Position numbers and translations under genes: made by a program. A DNA stretch of 52,281 nucleotides from Streptomyces sp. NK15101 (GTDB lineage: Bacteria; Actinomycetota; Actinomycetes; Streptomycetales; Streptomycetaceae), in NCBI RefSeq assembly GCF_020400725.1, contig NZ_JAINVG010000051.1, positions 1 to 52,281 on the forward strand. The letters are read 5' to 3'. Positions 35,170-44,180 of this stretch are shown one piece after another. Below the pieces are notes generated by a model. That model was not told the DNA's origin. It made no database searches and worked only from the letters and a program-made list of their open reading frames with translations. Within the stretch, counting starts at the first letter, position 1; each line of letters begins with the position of its first letter.

Positions 35170-35568
35170 ATGGCGGCCCCCCTCAGGCGGCACTGCGATG
35201 TCCAGGGTCCCTACGCCGCGGCCAGGGCCAGAGCGGAGGTCCACCGCCTTGTTCGGGAGGCCCTGCTCGCCGGCAGCCTGGTGAAGCAGACGGTGGAGGA
35301 CGCCGCCGCTCTCGTGGTGAGCGAGCTGGTCAGCAACGCCGTGCGGCACGCCGGCGGCGCCTGTTCCCTGGACCTGTCCCTGGAGCCGGACGGCCTCGAC
35401 ATCGACGTCAGCGATCCCAGCCCCGAACCACCCCGTCCCAGGGCGACCGACACCACCAGTGAAGGCGGCCGGGGCTGGGCCATCGTCGCCCGCCTGACCA
35501 GCGAACTGACCGTACACAGTGATGAGCACGGCAAGACCGTGCACGCCCACATCGACCAAGCTCGCTGA
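35170..35568 (+). CDS. SpoIIAB/RsbW-like HATPase (anti-sigma kinase type)
   Basis: A 132-residue single-domain ATP-binding protein of the GHKL fold. The N-box carries N56 (LVVSELVSNAVRHAGG); the G1-like acidic site is IDVSDPSP (79-85) and the G2 part GGRGWAIVARL (99-109). These small proteins phosphorylate STAS partners and may hold sigma factors. The start is the ATG at 35170 with GGAGGAG upstream; the frame extends to 35104 without a better start. It pairs by position with the divergent STAS gene. No sigma factor of the SigB type is adjacent, so its target is unknown. Confidence 0.87.
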   Translation: MAAPLRRHCDVQGPYAAARARAEVHRLVREALLAGSLVKQTVEDAAALVVSELVSNAVRHAGGACSLDLSLEPDGLDIDVSDPSPEPPRPRATDTTSEGGRGWAIVARLTSELTVHSDEHGKTVHAHIDQAR

Positions 35569-35589
35569 CCTCGCCGGTGCAGGGCGCAT

Positions 35590-36100
35590 ACCAGAGCCAC
35601 CAAAGCGTCCTGGCGCTCCGTCCATCGCGCAACGCCCGCCGCGGCCGCCCAAGGGTCGTCGGACCTGGACCCCGGTGGCGCCCAGCCGCAGCTCGACACC
35701 CTCGGCCCGGGCACAGGCGAACACATCGGCCAGGGTCCGCACCCGCAGATCAGGACGGCCGGGAACCGCGCATCCCCGCTCGACCAGAAGCGCCTGCATC
35801 TCCCCCACGGCCCGGGTGACGGCGGAACGGTCGACATCGAGCAGCAGAGCGATGGCCGAGCGCGGAAGATCGTGCCGCGGAGGGATCAGCGTGGCGGCCG
35901 GCCGGTCCACGAAGACCAGCCGATGCCTGGCGCCGGCGCCCGCAGCCCGCCTCCCGGCCCCACCACGCGCCGCACGACGGCGGCCCTCGATACCGGCCTG
36001 CCACGGGCCGGCCAACTCCGCGACCAGGCGAGCGAGACGCTGCCGGGAGATGTCCCGTGCACAACCGAAGCGCGAGAACCGTCCGACTGAACATGATCGT
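35590..36100 (-). mobile_element. IS5-type transposase, N-terminal fragment
   Basis: On the minus strand a continuous frame resembles the N-terminal third of a Streptomyces IS5-group (DDE_Tnp_4-like) transposase: RQRLARLVAELAGPWQAG, then RHRLVFVDRPAATLI, DVDRSAVTRAVGEMQALL, RVRTLADVFACARAEGVELR and TGVQVRRP. It ends just where the catalytic DDE core should begin and has no start codon at its front. It is a dead fragment. Confidence 0.75.
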
Positions 36101-36489
36101 CACAGCCCGGATCATGCCCCCCACCAGCAACGACGCCTCATCCGCAATCACGCACCAGCTCGTAGGAGACGAGGGGTCTGCCCTCGTCGCGCATCTTGCA
36201 GCCGGTGCTGAGGCAGTCGACCGCGTTGCGGCCGAGCCGGTCGACGGCGGCGGCAGACGTCAGCACGTCTTCCCGCTTCCGCTCGGGCGAGGTCGTGGCA
36301 GCTTTGACCCGCGACAGCCGGCGTACGCCGAGCAGGCGACTTCCGCAGCCGTCGTACGGCCGCTCGACTTCGTTCATGGTGGGGTACCGCGCCTCTTCCT
36401 CCCGTTTCGCCGGAGCGCGAGGAGAATCGGCGGCCCCCAGGACGATCTCGACCGTCTCGATCAGCCCAGGAAGCTCAGCCTCACCTGGC
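36101..36489. other. scar between two transposase fragments
   Basis: No gene can be supported. The minus strand has a natural-looking stretch at ~36180-36400 (MNEVERPYDGCGSRLLG), possibly an unrelated broken gene. I see no clear inverted repeats marking element ends. Confidence 0.25.
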
Positions 36490-37112
36490 GGTGGGGATCG
36501 TCCTTGCCGGTGTCCGCCAACCTCTGCCGCGTGCTGCGCGAGGACGATCCGGAAGACGTCCTGCCCGACGGGACGCCCGCCGAGTGCGACCGGGTCGGCG
36601 ACAGCCGGGCCGACTTCTCGCAGAAGCACCGCCGTCACGGCGTGAACGTGCAGGTCGTCGCCGATCCCGCGGGCAACCTGCTGTGGCTCTCACCCGCCCT
36701 GCCCGGCCGCACGCACGACCTGACCGCGGCCCGCGCCCACCGCGTCATCCGGATCTGCGAACGCCAGGGCGTCCCCGTCCTCGCCGACCGTGCCTGCATC
36801 GGGGCCGGCCCCTGGGTGACCACACCGATCAGACGGCTTTCCGGCCGGGAGTTCACCACGACCCAGCGGACGATCAACCGGGCCTTGTCGGCGGCGCGAG
36901 CGCCGGTCGAACGAAGCGTCGCGCGACTCAAGTCCTGGCGCATCTTCCGCAAAGCCCGCTGCAGCCCCAATCGCATGACGGCCATCGCCGCAGCCGTCCT
37001 CACCCTGGAGCGTCAACGCCGAGAATGCCCAGTCTTCAGGAACCCGCGACAAGGGCTCCCCGTGCACGCGCTCGGCACAGTCCTCGCAGACGGCGGCGCA
37101 GGTATTGAGTAG
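36490..37112 (+). mobile_element. IS5-type transposase, C-terminal DDE fragment
   Basis: The frame carries the catalytic half of a different IS5-group transposase: CDRVGDSRADFSQKHRRHG, VQVVADPAGNLLWLSPALPG, RTHDLTAARAHRVIRI, ADRACIGAGPW and the end VERSVARLKSWRIFRKARCS. The N-terminal helix-turn-helix part is missing and the C-terminus runs on past the usual stop. It points away from the N-terminal fragment at 35590-36100 and is not its other half, since the families differ. Confidence 0.75.
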
Positions 37113-37393
37113 GGTCGCGGCCTCGGGGCGCCGAAGACCTCGGGGGCAGGTTCCGGTGCCAGCCGCGGGGAGCGCCGCCCAACAGATGGCCCTTGTCGGA
37201 GATATGGCGCCGCACCCGGCGCCCGGTGCACACTGTGCAACGCGCGTAGAAGTGACATGCGGAGGAAACCCTCCGGTCCCCCGCGCGCAACCCGACCCGC
37301 ATAGAACTGCCCTGCCGCCACGGCGTGTCCCCCCACAGGCCCCCGGTGCGGTGCTCCGCGAACCGTCCGCAACCGCTCGCGAAAGGCACCCTC
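37113..37393. other. gap upstream of the secreted nuclease
   Basis: Mostly unassigned. On the minus strand, ~37040-37110 reads LLNTCAAVCEDCAERVHG, which recalls the Cys-rich helices of DUF326-type copper-binding proteins; it would be a broken tail next to the transposase. The promoter of the nuclease gene must lie within this stretch. Confidence 0.25.
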
Positions 37394-39112
37394 GTGTCAC
37401 CTCGTCACATACCTGCCAGACGCCCCCGCCGCACCGCCGCGCTCGGCACCGCCTGCCTGGCCGCCGCCGTGACGCTGGCAACGCTCACCACCGCCCCTAC
37501 GGCGAACGCCGCCGCCTCGGTTCCGTCGCAGGGATCGTCGACACAGCTCGACGTCGGCAACTGGAACGTCGAGTGGTTCGGTGCGCCGGACTTCGGCCCG
37601 ACCGACGAGGCGCTTCAGCAGCAGAACGTCCGCGACGTCATGGCGGGCGCCGACATGGATGTGTGGGGCCTCTCCGAGGTCGTCAGCACCTCGGCGTTCG
37701 ACACCCTCGTGGCGGGCATGCCCGGGTACACCGGGGTCGTGGCCAACGACCCGATCGTGACGAACGGTGCGCAGTACTACTCGGACTTCAGCAACACCGA
37801 GCAGAAGGTCGCCCTCGTCTGGCGCTCCAGCATGGCCACCCTGGTGAGCGCGAAGGTCATCCTGACCGACCAGAACAGCAACTTCGCCGGCCGTCCGCCG
37901 GTGGAGTTCACGTTGCGTGGCACGTTCGACGGTGTCACCCGTGACCTCGTCTTCATCGTCCTGCACGCGAAGGCAGGTTCCACCCAGGACGCGTGGAACC
38001 TGCGCAACCCCGCGTCGCAGGCCCTGAAGTCCTACCTCGACACGACCTACCCCACACAGAACGTCTTCGTCGTCGGTGACTGGAACGACGACGTCGACAC
38101 CTCCATCACGTCCGGGAAGGCTTCGCCGTACGCCAACTTCGTGAACGACGCGGCACGCTACACGTTCCCGACGCGGGCCCTCTCGCTGGCGGGCGTGGCG
38201 TCGACGACGGGCTATCCGGACTTCATCGACCACCAGCTCAACACCAACGAGGTGCAGGCCAAGTACGTCGCAGGCTCGGCGAAAGCCTTCCAGCCCCAGG
38301 CTTATGTCCCGAACTACGCGACGACGACGAGCGACCACTACCCGGTGCTGGCTCGCTACGACTTCGTCCTAGGCGGTGGCGGCGGCGCGAACCAGCCGCC
38401 CACGGCCTCGTACACGCACTCCTGCACCGCTCTCACCTGCACTTTCACCGACGGCAGCACCGACTCCGACGGCACCGTCGTGAGCCACAGCTGGGACTTC
38501 GGCAACGGCCAGACCTCGACGGCGACGAACCCGACCGTGACCTACGCATCGGCCGGAACCTACGCGGTCTCGCTGACGGTGACGGACAACGACGGAGCCG
38601 CCCGCACCACGACCCAGAACGTCACCGTCACCGCCGGCGGCGGCCCCGCCGGCGTCGTCATCAACGAGGTACTGGCCAACGAACCGGGCAGCAGCACCGC
38701 CGGCGAGGCCATCGAGATCGTGAACACCGGTGGCACGGCCATCGGCATCGCCGGCTGGACCCTCCGGGACGGGACGGCAGTGCGCCACACGTTCGCGGCC
38801 GGTACGACGCTGCAGCCCGGCAAGGCGATCACTGTGTTCGGCGCGGGCTCCGCGATCCCCGGTGGCATCGTCGCGGTGGCGGCCAGCACCGGCGGCCTCA
38901 ACCTGTCCAACAGCGGTGACCAGGTCATCCTGCGGGACTCGACCGGAACGACGGTCCAGTCGATGACCTACACCTCAAGCCAGGCCGACTCCGACGGCGT
39001 GTCCATCAACCGAAGCCCCGACGGCTCGGCGACCGGCGGCTGGGTCAAGCACAACACCATCAGCTCGCTGACCAGCTCGCCCGGCCGGCACGCCGACGGA
39101 ACGGCCTACTGA
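37394..39112 (+). CDS. secreted endonuclease/exonuclease/phosphatase-family nuclease with PKD and lamin-tail domains
   Basis: A 572-residue exported protein. The signal peptide ends near residue 40 (TANAAA). The EEP catalytic domain spans ~52-325: N57 (VGNWNVEW), E95 (GLSEVV), H191 (FIVLHAKAG), D229/N231 (VVGDWNDDV) and the final D314-H315 (TSDHYPVLARYD). A PKD domain follows at ~335-415 (DSDGTVVSHSWDFGNG), then a lamin-tail domain at ~419-545 (GVVINEVLANEPGS, AGWTLRDG). This is the layout of extracellular DNases that free nucleotides or phosphate. The GTG at 37394 has AAAGG seven bases upstream. It is a single-gene unit beside IS debris but complete. Confidence 0.92.
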   Translation: MSPRHIPARRPRRTAALGTACLAAAVTLATLTTAPTANAAASVPSQGSSTQLDVGNWNVEWFGAPDFGPTDEALQQQNVRDVMAGADMDVWGLSEVVSTSAFDTLVAGMPGYTGVVANDPIVTNGAQYYSDFSNTEQKVALVWRSSMATLVSAKVILTDQNSNFAGRPPVEFTLRGTFDGVTRDLVFIVLHAKAGSTQDAWNLRNPASQALKSYLDTTYPTQNVFVVGDWNDDVDTSITSGKASPYANFVNDAARYTFPTRALSLAGVASTTGYPDFIDHQLNTNEVQAKYVAGSAKAFQPQAYVPNYATTTSDHYPVLARYDFVLGGGGGANQPPTASYTHSCTALTCTFTDGSTDSDGTVVSHSWDFGNGQTSTATNPTVTYASAGTYAVSLTVTDNDGAARTTTQNVTVTAGGGPAGVVINEVLANEPGSSTAGEAIEIVNTGGTAIGIAGWTLRDGTAVRHTFAAGTTLQPGKAITVFGAGSAIPGGIVAVAASTGGLNLSNSGDQVILRDSTGTTVQSMTYTSSQADSDGVSINRSPDGSATGGWVKHNTISSLTSSPGRHADGTAY

Positions 39113-39694
39113 GCCCCGGTCCACCGGCTCGGCTGCGAAGTGAGATCAGCAGGGTTCGAGCCGGCCGACTGGTGGACGGCGGGTGGTGGCCGTTGTTGCA
39201 GCGGCGGTCACCCTCACGGGTGACGATGAGCATGGATACCCACTCGACCAGAGCATGAGGCAGGTCGAGTGCGGCAGGACGGAGAACCAACAGGGCTCCT
39301 GTGCCGAGGGGTTGAGACGTCGAACACCTCCCTCAACGGCACGGAGCCCTGTGCGGTGCGGCCCTCATCCTGACTCGGCCCGGGTCACTCGATCAGTGGC
39401 CACTCTGAAAGAGCTCAGTCTCTACTGATCGTTTCAGTAATGAGGTTCGCATGCGTCTCAAGCAGGGTCGGTGTCCGCCTCCCCTCCGGCGGCGAAGGCC
39501 GACGGAGGGACTGCACGCTGAAGCGAGGCGCGCAGGTCGGCGATCCGCCGGTCGCGGATGCAGGCGGCGGGCGAGGTATCCGTTCCTCGTCGGCGGGCCC
39601 GAGCGACCCGGTCAAGTGAAGGCCTCGGCCGGCGTGTCCGCCCCGGTCTTCCGCGGACCCGCCCGCCCGGTCCGCCCCGGTGCTGTGGACTTCG
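39113..39694. other. gap without a supported gene
   Basis: Nearly 600 bases between the nuclease and the convergent serine hydrolase. Several frames are open, but none has natural codon use or a recognisable motif. A weak dyad (GAGCC..GGCTC, ~39113-39131) after the nuclease stop may serve as terminator. Confidence 0.4.
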
Positions 39695-40921
39695 TCAGTC
39701 GAGGGCCTGGTAGAGCGTGGTCCAGAAGTCGGCCATGGCCCGCGGCGAATCCGGGGTGGACAGTCCGACCTGGGTGAGCAGGATGCCGGTGAGCCGGTGG
39801 GTCGGGTCCGCATAGGCGGTGGTTCCGGTGCCGCCGAACCAGCCGAACCGGCCGACGGGAGCGTAGTCGTCGCGGCTGGTGCCCACCGACATGCCGAACC
39901 CCCAGCCACCAGCCGCACCTTGGCCGGACGACAGGTGGGCGACGCCGTCGAACATTGCTCCCCGGGCTTTCATCTGCTCCGGGGAGAGGCGGTTGGTGGT
40001 CATCAACTCGACGGCGGCCCGGGACAGGATGCGCTCGCCGTCGTGCACTCCGTGGTTCAGCAGCATGCGGAAGTAGGCGTGGTAGTCGTCGGCGGTGGAG
40101 GCCAGTCCCCCGCCCGCGCCCTGGAACACGGGAGGGGCGCTGAACAGTCCCCCTGCCGCCTGGTCCCAGACGGCGAACTCGCCCGTCTGCGGGTCGGGCC
40201 CGTACAGGGGCGGCAGCCGGTCGATCCGGTCGGCGGGCACGTGGAAGCCGGTGTCATTCATACCCAGCGGATCGAGGATCCGTTCGCGCAAGAACGCCTC
40301 CAGCGGCTGTCCGGCGACCCGGGAGACGAGCACGCCGGTCACCTCGTTGCTGAGGTCGTACTGCCAGCGCACACCGGGCTGGTACTGCAGCGGGAGTTCG
40401 CCCAGGCGGCGCATCCACTCGTCCTGGTGGGGCGCCGGACCGGAGGCCACGCTGTAGTCGAGGCGCTCGAAGGTCGCGGCCCTGATCGGCGAGGCCATCG
40501 ACTCGAAGTCGGTGCCGAGCCCGAAGGTGGAGGTCAGCAGGTCCCGTACGGTGATCGGCCGCCGCGCCGGAACGGTGTCGTCCAGCGGGCCGTCGGGCCG
40601 CCTGAGCACCTGCCGGTCGGCGAGTTCGGGCAGCCACGGGTCCACGGGGTCGTCCAGTCGCAGCCGGCACTCGTCGAGCAGGACCATCGCCGCCGCCATG
40701 GTGACCGGCTTGGACGTGGACGCCATCCGGAAGATGGTGTCCCGGCACATCGGCGGGCCGCCGTCGTGCCGCATCGTGCCGATCGCCTCCACGTGCGTCC
40801 GCCCCCCGCGGCCGACGAGGGCGACCAGACCGGGGATCTTTCCGGACTCCACGTGCCCTTCCAGCACCTCGCGCAGCCGGCGCAGTCCCGCCTCGGTGAA
40901 GCCGCTGTCGTTCGTTTCCAT
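39695..40921 (-). CDS. class-C beta-lactamase-fold serine hydrolase
   Basis: A 408-residue cytoplasmic-looking enzyme (no signal peptide). The nucleophile motif is S68-T-S-K71 in FRMASTSKPVTMAAA. The second site is in WQYDLSNEVTGVLV, and the third triad lies near FGWFGGTGTTAYADP (GGTGTT in place of HxG/KTG). Such proteins are mostly esterases, D-aminopeptidases or lactonases, seldom true beta-lactamases. The ATG at 40921 has AGGAG eight bases upstream. It is divergent from a MerR-type regulator, with a perfect 19-bp palindrome in the shared promoter region, so the regulator very probably controls it. Confidence 0.9.
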   Translation of the reverse strand: METNDSGFTEAGLRRLREVLEGHVESGKIPGLVALVGRGGRTHVEAIGTMRHDGGPPMCRDTIFRMASTSKPVTMAAAMVLLDECRLRLDDPVDPWLPELADRQVLRRPDGPLDDTVPARRPITVRDLLTSTFGLGTDFESMASPIRAATFERLDYSVASGPAPHQDEWMRRLGELPLQYQPGVRWQYDLSNEVTGVLVSRVAGQPLEAFLRERILDPLGMNDTGFHVPADRIDRLPPLYGPDPQTGEFAVWDQAAGGLFSAPPVFQGAGGGLASTADDYHAYFRMLLNHGVHDGERILSRAAVELMTTNRLSPEQMKARGAMFDGVAHLSSGQGAAGGWGFGMSVGTSRDDYAPVGRFGWFGGTGTTAYADPTHRLTGILLTQVGLSTPDSPRAMADFWTTLYQALD

Positions 40922-41009
40922 GGCGTGTCTCCTGTTCGCGGTGGCGTTTCCCACGGCCGTTCCCCGGTGGCCGCGCGGCCCTTCGAAGGGCCGTGGCAAG
41001 AGGCTGCGT

Positions 41010-41028
41010 CCTTGACCCAGGGTCAAGG
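41010..41028. promoter_or_regulatory. 19-bp perfect palindrome, likely MerR operator
   Basis: CCTTGACCC-A-GGGTCAAGG, with 9-bp arms around one base, lies between the divergent serine hydrolase and MerR-type genes. MerR-family sites have this shape and usually sit between widely spaced -35 and -10 boxes. A further TTGACC read towards the hydrolase overlaps its right side, and TATCCT (41051-41056) may be a -10 box for the regulator. Confidence 0.75.
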
Positions 41029-41093
41029 TCAAGGGCGGACCCGGGCGCGTTATCCTCGCCCCGCGACGACCAGCGACACGGAGGAGCGTCAGG

Positions 41094-41879
41094 GTGACGG
41101 CGGACGGGCTCGGGCTCACGATCGGTCAGGCGGCGGCGTACGCGGGCGTCACGATCAAGACCGTGCGGCACTACCACCGACTCGGCCTGGTCGCCGAGCC
41201 GGAACGCGACGCCTCCGGCTACCGCCGCTACCGCTCGGACGAGTTGTTCCGTCTGGTCCAGGTCCGCACCCTGGCCGCGGCCGGGGTTCCACTGGCCGAG
41301 ATCGGCGACCTCCTCGACGCCGGCCCCGAGGCCTTCGCCGCCACCCTGGAGGAGGTCCACCGCGAGCTCACCGCCCGGATCGAGGACCTGACCGCGCGCC
41401 GCGACAGGCTGCACCGCCTCGACCACGGCGACCGCGCCCTGCTGCCCGACCGGGCCTGCGCGATCCTGGAAGCACTGGCCGGACTCGGTTTCGACCCCGC
41501 CTATGTGACCGGTCAGCGAGAAGCCCTCGTACTGACTCGCGCACTGGTCCCGGAGATCTTCGACGGCTTCATGACCTGGCTCGAACAATCGCTCGCCGAC
41601 CCCGAGACCGTCGAGCTGACCAAGCGCGGCTGGGAGGCGAGGAACTGGGATCCGGACGACCCGCGGATCGAGGAACTGGCCCGCGAACTGGCCGGCAAAC
41701 TACTGGCCCGACGCGAACTCCTGTCGATGCCGTCCGGGTTCGAAGAGCGTCCCGACACCGCCGCCCGCTACGGGATGGTCAACCACCACATGGAGGACCG
41801 GGCGCCGTCCATAGCCCGGCTGAACGCTCTGGTCGAGACGGAACTGCGCGCCGCCGGCATCGCCGTGCCCCACCGCTGA
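41094..41879 (+). CDS. MerR-family regulator
   Basis: A 261-residue regulator. Residues ~7-75 form the MerR winged helix (LTIGQAAAYAGVTIKTVRHY, then SGYRRYRSDELFRLVQV). A coiled-coil dimer helix follows (LEEVHRELTARIEDLTARRD). The C-terminal ~130 residues form an all-helical effector domain without cysteines placed for metal binding, so a small organic ligand is more likely than a metal. The GTG at 41094 has GGAG upstream. It should act on the palindrome at 41010-41028 and control itself and the divergent hydrolase. Confidence 0.92.
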   Translation: MTADGLGLTIGQAAAYAGVTIKTVRHYHRLGLVAEPERDASGYRRYRSDELFRLVQVRTLAAAGVPLAEIGDLLDAGPEAFAATLEEVHRELTARIEDLTARRDRLHRLDHGDRALLPDRACAILEALAGLGFDPAYVTGQREALVLTRALVPEIFDGFMTWLEQSLADPETVELTKRGWEARNWDPDDPRIEELARELAGKLLARRELLSMPSGFEERPDTAARYGMVNHHMEDRAPSIARLNALVETELRAAGIAVPHR

Positions 41880-41966
41880 CCGATCCTTTCGGAACGGGTT
41901 CGGCTGGTGGGGCCCGTCTCGGGCGTGTGCGGCCTGAGGACGTCCTCGGTGCGTCCGGGGTTCTCC

Positions 41967-42848
41967 TCAGCTGGTGCTCGTGCTCGCACCCGTGATCGCC
42001 ACCGCCTGCCCGCTCACCCGTACCCGCGGGTGAGCGGTGGAGGCTTCGACCCGGAGCAGGCTGGGTCGGCCGAGGTCCTCCCCCTGGCGGACGGTGAGGA
42101 CCCCGGTGGGCGGGAGGGCGTCGAGAGTGCGCAGGTAGCCGCCGAGGGCGGCGGCCGCGGCACCGGTGGCCGGATCCTCGACGACGCCGCCGACCGGGAA
42201 GGGGTCGCGGGCGTGGAAGAGTTCCCGGGTCTCGCGCCAGACCAGCTGGAGCGTGGTCCAGCCGTGACGGTGCATGACCTCGGCCAGGGCGTCGAAGTCG
42301 TAGTCGAGGGCCGCGAGACGCTCGCGGGTGGCCGAGGCCAGGACCAGGTGCTCGTTCCCGCCGAAGGCGACGTGCGGCGGCAGTGCGGGGTCGAGGTCTT
42401 CCGGGGACCAGCGCAGAGCCGCGAGGGAGGCGTTCACCTCCTCGTCGCTCGCCGGCCGAGAGCGGGTGGGGACGCTGGTGAGCGTCGCCGTCACGGGCCC
42501 TTCGGGCTCGGCGGAGGTGTCCAGGGCGATCTCACCCACCGGTGTGTCGAAGACGAACGGGCCGGGGCCTATCCGTTCGGCCAGGGCCACCGCGGTGGCG
42601 ACGGTGGCGTGGCCGCAGAAGGCGACCTCGGCGAGCGGGCTGAAGTAGCGCAGTCGGAACCGGCGTGCCGTGTCGTCAGCGGCCGTGACGAACGCGGTTT
42701 CCGAGTAGCCGACTTCGGCGGAGATGGCGAGCATGGCGGCTTCGTCCAGCGCGGCCGCGTCCATGACGACGCCGGCCGGGTTGCCACCGGCGGGGTCGGT
42801 GGTGAAGGCGGCGTAGCGCAGGATTTCGGGGCGTGTCCTCAGGTTCAT
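41967..42848 (-). CDS. PhzF-family isomerase/epimerase
   Basis: A 293-residue protein of the PhzF/DapF fold. Markers: GNPAGVVMD (23-30), the catalytic glutamate E50 in GYSETAFV, FCGHATVATAVAL (78-90) and the mirrored late block DPATGAAAAALGGYL. PhzF itself isomerises an intermediate of phenazine synthesis; most stand-alone homologues have unknown substrates. No other phenazine gene is nearby, so a phenazine role is unlikely. It is divergent from a LysR-type regulator with a palindrome between them. Confidence 0.92.
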   Translation of the reverse strand: MNLRTRPEILRYAAFTTDPAGGNPAGVVMDAAALDEAAMLAISAEVGYSETAFVTAADDTARRFRLRYFSPLAEVAFCGHATVATAVALAERIGPGPFVFDTPVGEIALDTSAEPEGPVTATLTSVPTRSRPASDEEVNASLAALRWSPEDLDPALPPHVAFGGNEHLVLASATRERLAALDYDFDALAEVMHRHGWTTLQLVWRETRELFHARDPFPVGGVVEDPATGAAAAALGGYLRTLDALPPTGVLTVRQGEDLGRPSLLRVEASTAHPRVRVSGQAVAITGASTSTS

Positions 42849-42904
42849 GCCCCCTACTGTGGCACCGCACAGACATCCCTACAAACGATGGTTTTCGATC
42901 CGAT

Positions 42905-42923
42905 CCATCGGTTTACCCGATGG
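42905..42923. promoter_or_regulatory. LysR-type operator palindrome
   Basis: CCATCGG-TTTAC-CCGATGG: perfect 7-bp arms with a 5-base centre. It contains the LysR signature T-N11-A (T at 42908, A at 42920) and lies in the 95-base gap between the PhzF-family gene and the LysR-type gene, 21 bases before the latter's start. Confidence 0.75.
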
Positions 42924-42943
42924 AATGGGTTAGGTTCGACAGC

Positions 42944-43852
42944 ATGGACACTCGACTGCTGCGCACCTTCGCCGCCGTTGCCCGGACCGAGAACCTGACC
43001 GCCGCCGCGGAGCGGCTGCACCTGGCCCAGTCCACCGTCACCGCCCAGGTGCAGGCCTTGGAGAAGGAGCTCGACCTGCGCCTGTTCGACAGGCTGCCGC
43101 GCGGAGTGGTACTCACCGGTGCCGGGCGTGAGGCGCTGGCACAGGTCGAAGCGGTGCTGGAGGCCGAGTCCCGGCTGCGGGCGGTCGCCGCCTCGGCAGG
43201 TGGCGCGGACGGCCGGGTGACCGGGCACGTGGTGGTCGCGGCCGGCGAGACACTGGTGTCCGCGCGACTGCCGGGAGTCATCGCCGCGCTGCGGCGCAGT
43301 CACCCGGGGATCGAGGTGGACCTGCGCACGATGGGGACCGCGACCGCGGTCGCCGCGCTTCGCACCGGTGAGCTGGACTTGGCACTTCTCCTGGAGGACG
43401 AGACGGCTTTCCGTGACATCTCGTGCACGCCGCTGGCCCGTGAGCCGCTGGTGCTCGTCTGCTCCCCCGAGCATCCCGTCGCCCGCAACGCCGCTGACGC
43501 GCCCGTCGACTGGGCGGAGCTGGCCCGCCAGGACTACTTCCTGCACGAACAGGGCTGCTCGTACAGCGACCGCTTCGTCGACCGGCTGCTCACCGAGGCC
43601 GGAGGCACTCAGCCCCGGATCACGCGCTTCGGCAGTCTGGAGGCCGCCCGGTCCTGTGTCGCCGCGGGCCTCGGCCTCAGCCTGCTGGCCCGCGCCAACG
43701 TCGCGGACGCGCTCGCAGCGGGCCGTCTGACGCAGGTGCCCGGACCGCGGTTCCCCGACGTCGCCGTCCAGCTGGCCCGTCACCGCCGGCGCTGGCTCTC
43801 CCCCGCAGCCGCGGCACTCACCGCCGAACTGCCGCACCACTTCCCGCAGTGA
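42944..43852 (+). CDS. LysR-family regulator
   Basis: A 302-residue regulator of normal length. Residues 1-60 form the winged helix-turn-helix (TRLLRTFAAVARTENLTAAA, then AQSTVTAQVQALEKELDLRLF). Residues ~90-295 are the two-lobed periplasmic-binding-like effector domain (GRVTGHVVVAAGETLVSARL, GELDLALLLEDE, SLEAARSCVAAGLGLSLL). The frame extends to 42833, but the ATG at 42944 fits the family. It should control the divergent PhzF-family gene through the palindrome at 42905-42923. Confidence 0.93.
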   Translation: MDTRLLRTFAAVARTENLTAAAERLHLAQSTVTAQVQALEKELDLRLFDRLPRGVVLTGAGREALAQVEAVLEAESRLRAVAASAGGADGRVTGHVVVAAGETLVSARLPGVIAALRRSHPGIEVDLRTMGTATAVAALRTGELDLALLLEDETAFRDISCTPLAREPLVLVCSPEHPVARNAADAPVDWAELARQDYFLHEQGCSYSDRFVDRLLTEAGGTQPRITRFGSLEAARSCVAAGLGLSLLARANVADALAAGRLTQVPGPRFPDVAVQLARHRRRWLSPAAAALTAELPHHFPQ

Positions 43853-43891
43853 ACGCGGTCGTCCCGGCGGGAGGCGTTCGCCTTCGGCGCC

Positions 43892-43914
43892 CGCCGGCCG
43901 AGAGCGGGTGGGGA
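43892..43914. repeat. 23-bp copy of PhzF-gene sequence
   Basis: These 23 bases are identical to 42450-42472 inside the PhzF-family gene, same orientation. The match continues loosely over ~45 bases to the left (both have GGGAGGCGTTC upstream). It appears to be a scar of a partial duplication. The rest of 43853-44180 holds no gene I can support. Confidence 0.55.
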
Positions 43915-44180
43915 GTCGGGGTGCGTGCGGCGTGAGGACTCGCGGGGCTCCGACCGGATTTCCATGACTGATCGGACATCAGCGACCGGAGGCTTCCTGG
44001 ATCCTTGGTCGTCTCCGTGGCCATCGTTTGGCGGCGGTCCGGACCTCCCGGCCACGCATGAGGGCTACGGCCTGTGGTGGAAGTCCTGGTCGCGTAGGCT
44101 CTGGCGCCCGTTGGGGTGCCGTTGTCAGTGGTGCTGTGCATGATCGGCGCGTCAGGTTTTCGCAGAGGTGGGGAAGTGCC

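Noticed and set aside
39415..39918. A 167-codon open frame on the minus strand before the serine hydrolase end
   Set aside because: Pro/Arg/Ser-rich composition typical of a chance frame; it overlaps the 3' part of the real hydrolase gene.
41967..42848. Phenazine biosynthesis cluster
   Set aside because: Only a PhzF-fold protein is present. No PhzA/B/D/E/G-like gene is nearby, and orphan PhzF homologues are widespread.
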